Positions 9,221-20,187 of a stretch of 64,000 nucleotides of DNA are shown piece after piece. Location of the stretch: contig NC_012873.2 of assembly GCF_000003195.3 (NCBI RefSeq), forward strand, positions 10,935,894 to 10,999,893. Reading direction: 5' to 3'. Every line of letters begins with the position of its first letter. Within the stretch, counting starts at the first letter, position 1. This stretch comes from Sorghum bicolor. Its lineage: Eukaryota > Streptophyta > Magnoliopsida > Poales > Poaceae. Made by a program: the position numbers and the translations under genes. The notes beneath the pieces were generated by a model. The model saw only the letters and a list, made by a program, of their open reading frames with translations, searched no databases and had not been told where the DNA came from.

Positions 9221-11950
9221 GCTTCTCGTGCTCCGCCGAGCTCTGATGCCAGCGGGCCACCTGGCTGAGAGCCCCGGCTAGGTCAGTCTGAGCTTGGTTC
9301 AGGGCAAGGTCTTTTTCGGCGAGCAAAGCTTCAAGTCGAGCAACCTCACCCTTGTACCCCTCAGCCGCCGCCTTCTGCACCTCGGATTCCTGGGCAAGAG
9401 CCCCAATCCTCTCCTCCAGGGGGGCGACCTCGTCCCGGGCCTCCCGAGCCTCGGTAGCCAGTGCCGAGCACTTCTGCCGAAGCTCGGCAGAAATCTCGCA
9501 CTCCTTCGCGAGCTCCCCCTCGGCCGCCTCCCTGGCAGCCCTCTCATTCTCATAAGACGCCCAGGCATCCCTTTCCCAGCGGAGAAAAACTGACTTCTCA
9601 AGGGATGTTGCCTTGAGCGCCTACAGAATCGGAAGTCACACAAGGAGTTAGCATTGCAAAATAAGAACAAAAATACTTTACAACATGGGTGAAAGCCTTA
9701 CCTGGGCCAAATTGAACATGTCCCGGGCCACGAGCTGAGAAGCTCGGTTGATGGCCTCGACGCTGGCACGCCCACATGATTCCAGACCCTGCCAGTGGTA
9801 ATTCTTCGACGGGTCGTCCAGAACGAATCTGGGCCCCCCCTCGGCAACGCCGAGGTTAGGCCAAATTACGGGGCTCTTGCCCCATCCGGCATCTTACTCC
9901 CTTCCCGCCGTGGGGGCCTCGGGCGCCGCGCTGGACGCCACGATGGCTCGGCCTTCCTCAGTATGCGCAGGTCGGACCGCACCTCCCAGATCAGCATCCT
10001 CCGGAGGAGGCGCAGCCCCGGGGGCAAGGGCCATCTCCTCCGGTCCTTGGGGCTTCGGCGCCCCTGTGTCTTGCCCCTGGTGGCGCCCTCCCTCCTCGTA
10101 GCCCGGAGGCGGCGGCGACACGGTCCTAGCCGACCCGGGAGTCGACTGAGCCCCCCTCTTCACAACCTTCAGGGGGGCCAGCGCCACCGAAGGCGCCTTT
10201 TGCTTACGGCTGGGGGAACAACACTAGGTTAGAAGAAAGAGAAAAACAAAAAATCAGCAGAAGGATCAGAAATCCTATATGTACCTCGCTCGGGGAGCAG
10301 ACTTCTTATGGGAGCTCGGAGCTCCTTGGGGGTCTCCCGCGGCGCTAGGGGCCGTCGGTCGGACCCCCGCCTCGCGTGCCGACGGCGCAGGGGGCACCAT
10401 GGTGGCCTCGGCCTGCGACGCCCCCACCAGGGCACCGGTTCCTGCCCCGGACGCTGGGGAGGGCTCGGCCAGACTCTCCGGCACTACCGGATGAGGAGGC
10501 ACCTCGGGCTCGGCCCCCGACTCCTTCCCCCCCTCTTGAGGACCCACGGGGGCTCAACCCTCACGAGGGGTGCTGTCCTCGTCGTCCACAATGATGTGGG
10601 GGACGGACTGTCCGCCCCCCGGCGCCTGGGTCCCCTCGGGGGCCTCCGACCCACCTCGGGCCTTTGACCCCTCCGGGGCCTCGATCCCCCCGGCAGGAGG
10701 GACTGCGTCGTCTTCCTCCATCAGCTCGTCAAGCCAGTCGGTGTCGCCGCCCCCGCCCTCTATCTCTGAGACCGAAGTCTCGGGAGAGGGGGACGGGGCG
10801 ACCCCCGCCTTCTCGGCTTCACGGTGATTTTTGGCGGAGATCTCCCGCCGCTGCGCTTTCCGCGCTGCTTTGGCCTTCTTGTCCTCCTTGGCCTTCTTTT
10901 GCTCCTCATTTCGGGCCCGATTCTTGGCCCGGATCTCCTTGTCCTCCGGAACAGGGGGCGGGGAATCCTTGACGACCCCCATCCTCTGCAAATAGTCAGG
11001 GGTCAAGAAAAAGGCAAAAAGGAAAAGAGAAGAAGGCGCAAAAAAAAATCCACATTTACCAGAGAAATATAACCCTTCTCAGGACGCATCGGAACCACCC
11101 GGGAAATCTTCATGTCCGAGTGTGTCGTCCTCTCCACCCGGGCGGTAATGTCCGATGCCGATATCGGCTCGGCCAGCATCCTCGTCCCAGCCCAGGGGAC
11201 GTCCCGAGTCATCTCGAACATATACGCTCGCCGCTGCGCCAGCGGAAGCAGACTCCTCTTGTGGAAGGCGATTGCTACCGTGGCCGCGGTGACTTCGGCA
11301 TCTCGCAACTTTTGAAGCCCCGCGAGAAGCGGGGCGAGCCTCTTCTGCTCCTCGGCCGGAGCGCCCCACGCCCACTTTTGGGGAACCTCCGTCACCATCT
11401 TCCCGGTATACTTCGGCAGCAGACCGCCGTCATTCCGAAGGTAGAACCACCCGCTCTGCCACCCCCGGTTTGACGAGGGCATCGAGCTCCAGATGTACAG
11501 CCCGGCCCGCTGCTGACGAAGCTGCAGCGTGCAGCCACCAGCCCGTAGGGGGAACTTCTCCTTCCCCACGTAACGGGCCGACATCTCCGCCTTAAAGAGG
11601 TGAAGCCAGAGGTTCCAATTGACAGGAACCCCCAGGAATCCCTCGCAAACCGTGGCGAAGACGGCAGCCTGCATCACCGAGTTGGGATTCAGGTTGTGTA
11701 GCTCCACCTCGTAGTAGTGGAGGATCGCCCTGATCAAGCGACCGGCCGGAATCCCGAACCCCCGGTCCAGGAACGACAGGAAGCAAACCGCATAGCCCGG
11801 TGGCGGGTTTGGCTCCCTGTCGTTCGCCGAGGGAACGATCCACTCCGGGAACTCAACATCCTTGAGAGGACGGAGAATCCCGGCCTTCACGCGCGCCTCC
11901 ATCGCGGACTTGGTCACATTGCAGGGCGGCCACGCCTCAACGCCGGCCAT
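9221..11950 (-). pseudogene. Antisense ORF of gypsy-B: putative gypsy-type transposase domain plus charged linker and coiled coil
   Basis: Translation starts at the ATG at 11950 (MAGVEAWPPCNVTKSAMEAR). Exon 1 (11950-11060) carries a conserved domain with FPEWIVPSANDREPNPPPGY, CFLSFLDRGFGIPAGRLIR and FLGVPVNWNLWLHLFK, as in the antisense ORFs of grass gypsy elements. A GT-AG intron (11059-10986) follows. Exon 2 is Lys/Arg/Glu-rich and then acidic and Pro-rich, with an in-frame TGA at 10554-10556 before the frame continues to about 10286. Further left (9670-9221) the - strand encodes an Ala/Glu-rich coiled coil, which is cut by the gypsy-A LTR. Despite the domain name these proteins are not proven transposases. 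The function is unknown. Confidence 0.7.
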
Positions 11951-13276
11951 GGCTTTGGGAGGAAAAGGAGCGTCTGTGCGGCAGATGTGGAGAAGACGAC
12001 GGCAGAAGAAAAGGCAGGAGGCAAGGGCTTTTTTGGCGCAGGAGCGAGAGGAAAGAAACCAAGCCCCCAGCGGCCGCTTTTATAGAATGGGCGCACCACG
12101 ACCACGTCTCCTGCGCAGAAGCCCAAGAGGGAAGGAGAGCAACCGTCGCCCACTCCGCACCAGGTGAAAAACTCGAAGCGCCAACTCCCTCCGATTTCCG
12201 CGCCCGCTGCGCGCGCGCATTTATTTCACAGGCGAAACGTCCCATCCAGCCAGAGCGAGACGGCACGGCCGTTTCGAGTTCCCACGCACCGCGCCTCAAA
12301 AGAAGCGCCCTGAAAAGTTACGTCAGGGCGGTTCCTTCCAGGGGACGCGGCGCCCGACCCCCCGCTGACCAAGCGTCACAGGAAGGTCTCCGTCGGGTGC
12401 AGTTTTCCGTCTCGCCCGACCCCATCAAGACCCCGAGCTGAAGTTTCAAGGCGGTTTCCCGTCGGGTGCAGATTCCGTCTCGCCTGACCCCAACACTACA
12501 GAACGAGTCTGAAGAAAGCCTTTCGAGGCCCAAAATCCCCAGGCCATGGCCACCTACGTTCCAGAGGTTGCGAGACTGACCTGCGACACAGGTTCGAACA
12601 GTCGCCTCAGGATGACTGAGCGAGGGATGACTGAAGATGAGCACAATAGAGGCCAAGGTTCGAGCCCCATGGGGGGTCGGCGCATCTTTACAAGTCATAT
12701 CCGAGACCCATGCGGGTGTCACGTGAGTGGGATCCCATTGAGGGAGGCATCGAGCCCTCGGAACCTAACGAACGGTTCCGACACCCACCGTGACTGCCCT
12801 CGGGTACTTTTTGAGATGTGCCCATAAGGCCACTAGCCGACCCCTATCGAATGGGACTCGGACATCCACTTGGATCTACCCGCCTGCAGCTCCCAGGAAG
12901 CGTCGTCACTCACCCATCGAGGGTAGTACGGCACGACCCACCCCTCCTCCGAACGAAAGAAAGAATGAGGGACGCAATTATAAGACGAGAAAGAACCTGA
13001 TCGACCCTTTTGGGGAAAGGGCTCGGGGGCTTCCTCGCACCATGGGAACAGGCACTACGTGTAAAGAACGCGCAACCTATCCCTCAAAAATACTCCAGAC
13101 TATAGCTGCAAGGGGTAAAAGCCTTTGAAGGAATAACACCATTCCTCCAAAAGGCTCGGGGGCTACACCCGGCGGGTGCGCTCGCGCGCACCCTCCGGAG
13201 AAAAGTAAAAAAGCTCCCAGTCAACAAGCAGTCCCCGGGGAGAGAACCTCTAAAGAGGTGACCCCACCCCTTCAGA
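11951..13276. other. Non-coding internal region of gypsy-B
   Basis: There is no convincing ORF. The sequence repeats the theme TCGCCCGACCC and the polypurine-like GGCTCGGGGGCT several times (13021-13030, 13153-13166). It probably holds the promoter of the antisense gene near 11960-12100. Confidence 0.6.
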
Positions 13277-13290
13277 GGCTCGGGGGCTAC
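13277..13290 (+). other. Polypurine tract of gypsy-B
   Basis: GGCTCGGGGGCTAC abuts the LTR start TGTTGGGTAC. The identical 14-mer occurs 124 bp upstream at 13153-13166. Confidence 0.7.
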
Positions 13291-14316
13291 TGTTGGGTAC
13301 CATAAAAAGGGGATACCCAAATTAGAGCAACAAAAAACGCAAAAACATACTAACTACAATCACCGGGGTACGGGCCCCAGTTCATTCAAACTTACCCGAC
13401 CCCCAGGGCCTCGGACGCAAGTTCCGACTCGCCCGACCCTTCAGGGCCTCGGACTCAAGTTTCGACTCGCCCGACCCCTCAGGGCCTCGGACGCAAGTTC
13501 CGACTCGCCCGACCCCTCAGGGCCTCGGACGCGAGTTCCGACTCGCCCGACCCCGTCCAGGCTCGGGCGCGGGACCCCACTGCACCTGGGCAGCAAGACT
13601 TCCACCGCACGGCACCCGTACCCACGACATGACAGACGCGATGACTCCCATACCGCAGCAGGGCAGGGCGACGACTGTTCCAACCACCCTGAGCACTGCA
13701 GCCCCACCTCTTTCACTGTGCGACCTTACCTTTTTTACTGTGGCGTACCGCCTCACAGTGGAAAGGGGAATGGGGGAGGTTAATCAGCACCACTATTTGA
13801 CGTCTCTTCCCACTGTTGACGCGATATGCAGCAGCACCGGCGATCCGACCCCCATGACTCCTACAGGGCTCGGTAAACCTCCACAGGAGCGACCATCCCT
13901 CAAGGACGAGACGGACAGGCTTCAACAGAGTCGGGGCTGTAACTCTTCCACTGAGGGAAATCTACCCATGTAAATCCCTGTCTCCCCTTGAGGCTATAAA
14001 AGGGGAGCCAGGGCTCATAGCTAGGATCAAGCTGACACACACCCACAACACTCTTTCACAGAGCAGCGCCCCACACTCTGTCCACCACTAAGTCGAGACC
14101 TGGGACTTAGCCCTCTCTCGCAACCTGCTTGTACCCCCTACTACAAGCACCTTTGGGTGCAAGGTTATACAGAACCCCCGATTACACTAGACGTAGGGCA
14201 TTCGTGGCCCGAACCAGTATAAACCCTCTGTGTCTCACTTGCATCACCATCCAAGTTTGGGTAGTCACGCAGACTTATACTCGTTAGTGTCTAGACCACG
14301 AGTCTAGACGCCGACA
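13291..14316 (+). repeat. 3' LTR of gypsy-B
   Basis: The LTR starts TGTTGGGTACC and ends CGCCGACA, 1026 bp. It has a TATA box (TATAAAAG, 13995-14002) and an internal 38-bp tandem repeat. No partner LTR is in the window, so its target duplication cannot be tested. Confidence 0.8.
13404..13555 (+). repeat. 38-bp tandem repeat, four units, in the gypsy-B LTR
   Basis: Units start at 13404, 13442, 13480 and 13518, each beginning CAGGGCCTCGGAC and ending TCGCCCGACC. They lie in U3, upstream of the TATA box, where enhancer repeats are often found. Confidence 0.85.
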
Positions 14317-14422
14317 GCATGACATCTTGGTGAAACCCCACTTAGACTGGCCTTATGCACTGTTTCCAAAATATGGATGTATTGGAAACTGTGTCATGAA
14401 ACTTCCGTTGAGAATGGCCTTA

Positions 14423-14717
14423 GGCCAGTCTTAGTGGAGAGTTTCATAGCGTTGTTTTCAAGGTTGCTATGTCATGTGAAATGAAATAAAACTTAGATAA
14501 AATATCCACTCTCAATGGAGAGTTTCATTCCATAGTTTCATAGGCATTTAATTTCAAGACTCATAGAGAGTTGGTAATCGTGCCAAGAGAGTTTCATCTA
14601 GATGAAATCTATTTCTTCTCTCTCTTTTTAAACACACTGTCATATCATCCAAAATACCTATGTGGTAGCCTATTTATTATGAATGAAACTCAAATACAAC
14701 TTCTACCAAGACTGGCC
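14423..14717. mobile_element. Tourist-like MITE
   Basis: The termini are inverted, GGCCAGTCTTAGTGG on the left and the complement of GGCCAGTCTTGGTAG on the right, with TTA on both sides (14420-14422 and 14718-14720). No coding capacity. A second piece ending ACTGGCC-TTA at 14345-14354 looks like a remnant of a related copy. Confidence 0.7.
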
Positions 14718-14720
14718 TTA

Positions 14721-15406
14721 TATGCTTCAAATCCCACATGAGAATTTGTGAAGAGCGACATGCATGTGCACGCCAAATCGTGTTGAATAGCTATATCAGA
14801 TAGGCCCCATGTCCACCAATGGGAGCGATGATGCCGGGGCTGAAAGTGCCTTCAGCATTGGTCCTACCTCTGGATACATTGTACTGACTTTTGTTGCTTT
14901 GCCTTTTTTTTTCACATGATCAATTTGCTCAGCATGTTTAGAATAAGTGAATAACGAGTAAACCATACATGCACATAATTATTGTCAGAAATATCTTTAT
15001 ATATTTCTAGATTAAAATATACCACCTGAATTTCTAACTGTTGCTTTCTTTGTTTTCAATTAAAGTGGTATTTTGTAGGATTAGCCTTTCCAACATATTA
15101 CATACATCCCTCGTCTTTTAAAAGCCTATATATGTGATGTTTATAATAATTATTGGAGATTTTTCTTTTCTTACAGACTATACCAATTATATGTGAAAAG
15201 GAAGAGGGGGTGAATCTCCTACATTTGAACAAGAGGGGGTGAATCTCCTATATTTGAGGAAGAGAAGGTGAATTATGAGTAATTATATACTTGATGAAAC
15301 TTTTTTTTTTGTATAGGACGAGTAATCAAATGCCAATCATTTAAATTGCAAGTTTTTATATTATAGGAATGAGATAAGAGATGGTGGGGCATCTCAAAAG
15401 GCCACG
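14721..15406. other. AT-rich 3' flank of receptor kinase 1, with a 29-bp tandem repeat at 15202-15274
   Basis: I see no gene here. At 15202, 15231 and 15260 a unit starting AAGAGGGGGTGAATCTCC recurs with a 29-bp period; the third unit is partial and diverged. Confidence 0.6.
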
Positions 15407-18400
15407 TTAAACCATGGACTCCAAAGAATGAACGCCACACACGTCTTTAGCAGAGTCGTCGTCAATGGACGTCTGATTCCGGTCACACTGGCGGAGCCGG
15501 TGCAGGACCTCGCTCATGGGCGGCCTTGACGACGGATCCTCGCCGGTGCACATCACCCCGAGCTCGAACACGGCCACCATATCGTCCAGGTTAGCCGGGT
15601 CCTGAATTTCACCGTCGACCAGGTCCGCGCACGGGCCGCCGCCGTTCTTGAACCGCTTCGACGCCCACTTCGCCAGGCAGCTGCCGGACTCCGTGCCGCC
15701 GTCCTGCGGCCCCCTTCCTGTCGCGAGCTCCAGCAGCACCACCCCGAAGCTGTAGACGTCCACCTTCTCGCTCACCTTCACTCTGCTCACGTACTCTGCA
15801 GCCAAAATCTCAGTGTCAGGCACAGGCAAATCACAGGCCACACATGGAAATCTTTAGCCTTCCAATGTCCTCTGGCACACACACCTGGAGCAATGTAACC
15901 GAACGTTCCGCAGACAGCCGACACCGGCTCCGATTCGCCGGACTTGGAGAGGATGCGAGCAAGGCCAAAGTCGGCGATCTTGGCTCGGAACTCACGGTCG
16001 AGCAAGATGTTGCTGCACTTGATGTCGCGGTGGATGACCGGGCTCGTGAAGCCGTGGTGCATGTAGCTGAGGCCTCTGGCGACGTCGATGGCGACGCCCA
16101 GCCTCGTCGGCCAGTCCAGCGGCGGCTCCGCCTCTGACGCCGCGGCCGCGCGGCGGTGCAGCCACCGGTCCAGGCTCCCGTTCTCCATGTACTCGTACAC
16201 GAGCAGCTTCGTGTTCGTGTCGCCGCCGGAGATGCAGCAGAGCAGCCTGACGATGTTGCCGTGGAGGAGACCGCCCAGTGACCTCGCCTCCGCCTCAAAC
16301 TCCTTGTCGTCGTTCACGCCCACCTTCCCGTCGTCGTTGTTGCGGATCTTCTTCACGGCCACCGTCGACGTCGTCGTCGAGTGACCGGCGGCCCCGTCGC
16401 CGTCGCCGTCGCCACCGTGCCCTCCTCTTGCCTTGTGAAGATGGATGCGGTACACCTTCCCTGACCCACCTCTGCCGATCACGTTCTCCTCGCTGATGTT
16501 GCTGATGATGTCCTGCGCGCCAAAATTCAGGGTCCCGAACGCTGTCATCTTCCACGACGTCACATCCAGCGAGTTGCTCTTGCGCCGGAGGACAAACCAT
16601 CCCATGGCAGCGACGAAGGTGATGGCAGAAATGCTGGAAATTGTTGCTGTTAGGATGATGATCATTCTGGCCGAACTACGACCTCCTCCTCCTCCTCCTT
16701 GGTCGCACGTCGGGAGGAGCATGCCGGCGTCCTGTCCGGCGCACAAGCCAGCGTTGTCAGCGAAGGCGGCGGCGAACAAGGGACTCTGTAGTGCGGCTGG
16801 CACCTCTCCGACGAGCTGATTCGACGAGAGATTCAGGTAACTGAGGTGGAGATTGTTAAAGTCCTCTGGAATCTGGCCGTCGAGCTTGTTGTTTGAGAGG
16901 TCAAGGACGGTGAGTGCCGGGAGCAATCCAATGGCGGCTGCCGGGATCGCTCCGGTTATCTGGTTGCTGCTGAGATTGAGGTAGCTAAGAGCCCCAAGGG
17001 CTGAGATGGACACTGGTATGGATCCGCCAATCTGGTTCCCGGCGAGAGACACCTCAGTGAGGTTGGCGAGCTTGGTCATGTCCTCCGGGAGCCCATGGGA
17101 GAACCAATTGTTCTCCGCCATGAATGTTTTCAAGCCAGTGGCAGATGTTGGTACTGCGCCGGAGAATCTATTGTTTCCGATCTCGATCCGCGTGATGTTA
17201 GATGACAACTCTGCTGGTAGGACTCCAGCGAAGTTGTTGCTCTGTATCTTGACGGTGGTCAGGTAAGGGAACGCCGACCATACTGTCCCCGGGAACTCTC
17301 CGGTGAATTGGTTGTTGTACGCCATGATGTTGTTCAGCGTGTCGCAGTCCCCGAGGTTCGCCGGGAACGCGCCGGAGAATCTGTTGTTGAAGACCACGAT
17401 GTCGTAGAGCTGCTTGTTGAAGCAGAGCGTGTCCGGGAGCTCGCCGGTGAGCAAGTTGTTGCTCACTTCTAGGTTGCCCAGCGGCGAGTGCTTCCCGAGC
17501 TCCGGCGGGAGGGCGCCGGAGAGGCTGTTGGTGAATAGCCGGATGTCCACGAGGTTCGGGAGCAGCCCGACGCTCGACGGAATCGGCCCGGTGAGGTTGT
17601 TGAAGTACAAGTAGAGCAACCACAAGTTCTTCAAATTGCCGATGCTCTCCGGTATCGGTCCGGTGAGCCAGTTCATGGAAAGGTCGATCTCTTGCAGGCT
17701 CACGGCGGTGATATCCGGTCCAATCGCACCAGTGAAGCTGTTAGCATAGAGGTACAGGATCTCGAGCTTCTGAAGCTTCCAAATCCACGCCGGAATTTCA
17801 CCGTCAAGATGATTGTCGGACAAAGCCAACAGCGTCAGCTCAGTGAGCGACGACAGTTTGTCAGGGATGCCACCAGTCAGGTTCATCCCTGACATCCACA
17901 GCATCTGCAGCTTCTTCAGCTTGCCAAACTCGTCAGGGATGGGGCCTGGCACGAAGGGGTTACTTGCCAGGGTTAGCGTCTCGAGCTGCGTGAGGTCGCC
18001 GATGGCGGCACCCGGGTAGCTCCCATTGAAGCTGTTAGTGTCGAGGAGCAACGACTTGAGCTTCGGGAACCCGGCGATCGCCAACGGCACACTGCCTGTG
18101 AAGCCATTGCTTGACAGGTTGAGATGCTCCATCGCCGCCGCCGCCGACGACGACAGTTTTTTATCGATGTCAGCTGGGAGGGCACCGGAGAAGTGATTGT
18201 TGGACAGGTCAAGGAACTGAAGAGCGGAGCAGCCGTGGAGTGCAGCAGCCGGGAAGTCGCCGGTGAGGTTGTTGTAGGAGAGGTCCATGTGCGTCAGGTT
18301 CTTGAGGCTGCAAATGGACGCTGGGATTGGACGGCTCATGTTGAAGTTTTGGAAGACGAGGGCGGTCACTTGGCCGTTGCTGCTGCTGCATGTAACCCCA

Positions 18401-18600
18401 GCCCAGTTGCAGTGAGAGTGAGTGGACGAAGCAGAGGCACTGCTGCTGTTCTTCCATGATCTCAGGGCTGCAGGGTTGCCCCAATCTTTCTTGATGGTCA
18501 GGAGAGCTCGGAGCTCGGCGTCGTTGGTCTGCGCCGAACCGGAGATGGAAGTAAGCAAGAGGAGGATCATAAGGAGGACGACGAGAATTCGGGTAGGCAT
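15407..18600 (-). CDS. LRR receptor-like kinase 1 (subfamily XI, HSL1-like)
   Basis: Exon 1 is 18600-15885 and exon 2 is 15795-15407, split by an 89-bp GT-AG intron (15884-15796) inside the YIAPE codons; the joined protein is 1034 aa. It has a signal peptide (VVLLMILLLLTS), an LRR N-cap with a CNWAGVTC motif, about 20 plant-type LRRs (NxLTGxIP), a poly-Gly stretch and a membrane span near residues 643-668. The kinase has GRGGSGKVY (about 707), VAVKK (about 746), HRDIKCSNILL (about 854) and DFGLAR (about 874), so it is an RD kinase with all catalytic residues. It should sit in the plasma membrane and sense a ligand, possibly a peptide as for other subfamily XI members. A Gly/Asp/His-rich insert lies before the catalytic Lys. 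Kinase 2 (34066-37234) is an inverted paralogue. Confidence 0.93.
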
Positions 18601-18985
18601 GGCTACTGGTAATGGTGAATGAACCGGAAGAAGCGTGTAGCAGCTTCCGTGTCGTTGGACTTGAGACTCTTCGACTGTTGATGATCACTACCAAAATGGA
18701 GTTCTCCTAGTGTTTTTAGTTAGTAATAAAACACTAACACTAGTCAAAATACTAGGAAATCCTCACTAGGAGGTATTTACTAGGAAAAATTTATACTAAA
18801 TTTTGAATGCTAAAATACTAGAAGAACCCCACACTATCAGAAGAAATTGAAAAATGTGGATAGACGAATGTGATGTGCAGTAGACCGTGGACCTGGGCTC
18901 AATGAAGCTTTGCCTTGCCGTGTTAGCTCCGGCTGGACTAATGACCTGGGCTGCTGGGTCTTCGGCCAAGTCTACTTCTGTACCC
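18601..18985 (-). promoter_or_regulatory. 5' leader and proximal promoter of receptor kinase 1, shared with kinase 2
   Basis: The last 60 bp before the ATG match the leader of kinase 2, and blocks up to about 18985 match 33846-33990, including AGCCGGAGCTAACACGGC and CACATTCGTCTAT. Where kinase 2 has a TATA-like CTATATG, this copy reads CTACTG. An insertion (18697-18831) separates the distal block from the leader. Confidence 0.65.
18697..18831. mobile_element. Small MITE-like insertion in the promoter or leader of receptor kinase 1
   Basis: The ends are inverted, TGGAGTTCTCCTAG at left and the complement of TGGGGTTCTTCTAG at right. The segment is absent between the matching promoter and leader blocks of kinase 2. 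Exact outer ends and the target duplication are uncertain. Confidence 0.55.
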
Positions 18986-19129
18986 AAAATTGAGAAACGG
19001 CGTTGGGTCGTTCTCCTCCCTCCCAGGAACGAACGCGCCTCGCCATAGTGTGGTTCCACACTTTCACTTTTTGTTTTTTTTTTGTTTTCCTTTTTTTCCC
19101 CTCCAGGCGCTGTGCCCCCATGTAGTTTC

Positions 19130-19408
19130 TGTTGTAAAACATACAAACTTAATTCTTAGAACGAAAGAAGAAGTTGGAATCCTAATCCTAGTCCGTTTAT
19201 ACGTGGACTCTTACTAAAATTCTTAGCCCTTGGCAGGACTATATATACGTGAAAGCTCTATGTTTTGTAATCACCGATATTCAAAGGAATAAAGAATAGT
19301 CTCCCTATCTTGTGTCTATTTAATTTGTTCTTCTACTTTCATCTACTATGCTGATCATGAGAGACAGAGAGGGAAAGGTTCCAACCGCTAGCAACATGTT
19401 TTATAACA
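19130..19408 (+). repeat. Copia-type 5' LTR (putative)
   Basis: The segment runs from TGTTGTAAAAC to TTATAACA, has a TATA box near 19231 and is followed by CGTTATCAGCACGAC. That follows the layout of a primer binding site for initiator tRNA-Met in plant Copia elements. The left end is a guess. No matching 3' LTR is in the window. Confidence 0.5.
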
Positions 19409-20187
19409 CGTTATCAGCACGACAAGCTCTTCGTCAACATCGCCGTTGAAGCCGCCGCCGATCTTCGACGCCGACGCTCATGCCGCCAACGTTCCGGACA
19501 TGACTACTTCGACGACGTCGACTCCCGACGTTGTTAGCGAAACTGATTTGCTACCTCTACCTGGATCTTATCTACTATATCGACAAAATCATGTATTACG
19601 TCATCGAGCAGACGGATCTACGACAATGCCAAACGCCCTATGCGGTATGTATCTACTAACCACTGTCCTACGCGGCATGTGAGGTAGATTAAATTGGCAT
19701 CCTCTACAAGGTATGAAACACATCTAGTGGATTGCTTATACCGGTCATTGAGGTGGTCTAAATTTTCTATGCATATTGAATCGTACACGAAGTATCTATA
19801 TACTCGAAGTATATAAATATACACGAAGTATATATTTATAGAGTAAATAAAAAATTACAGAGTTTGTATCTAGGGTTAAAAATAAAAAAGGCTTTTGTTT
19901 CCTCCGATTATGTCATGTATACTAGAAGTATGTCGTATGTTCTCTGGAATACGACTGGAACTCTGGTATCCCTAAATGCACTGAGTATGGCCTGAACGCA
20001 GCACGCTTAGGCTATTCGCCATTGAACTAGTCTTTCTCGATAACGATTGTGGCATGTATGCCACAACCATCCTAATATTTGCAAGTTAGGCATGAAGTCA
20101 ACATTATTAACGTATCTCTAAAGGATACAAAGACACATTGAAATTGTTGCAAGCAAATATGACTCGTACTCGAATCAAGCTAATATA
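19409..20187 (+). mobile_element. Copia 5' internal remnant
   Basis: This follows the putative primer binding site and has no long ORF. At about 19785-19835 the words CGAAGTAT and CGAAGTATAT recur. It is cut at 20188 by a CACTA element. Confidence 0.4.

Larger units (their letters stand above)
9221..14316 (+). mobile_element. Ty3/gypsy LTR retrotransposon gypsy-B, 3' part only
   Basis: This GC-rich segment holds an antisense gene (9221-11950, -), a non-coding stretch (11951-13276), a polypurine tract and a full 3' LTR (13291-14316). The gag-pol part is absent and presumably lies left of the window, beyond the inserted gypsy-A copy 1. The antisense protein resembles the putative gypsy-type transposase domain found in grass Tat-like elements such as RIRE2, so it is a relative but not the same family as gypsy-A. 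CCGAG/CTCGG is very frequent throughout it, whereas GCCGAT, common in gypsy-A, is not. Confidence 0.8.

Noticed and set aside
9294..10667. + strand ORFs of 70-145 codons rich in Arg, Pro and Ser
   Set aside because: They are complements of the antisense gene of gypsy-B, whose - strand frames show the family domain and coiled coil.
13404..13555. Regular direct repeats resembling a CRISPR array
   Set aside because: The 38-bp units are contiguous without unique spacers and lie in an LTR of a plant retrotransposon.
15844..18600. Many + and alternative-frame - ORFs across receptor kinase 1, and the matching set across 33999-36753
   Set aside because: They are frame shadows of the GC-rich receptor kinase exons.
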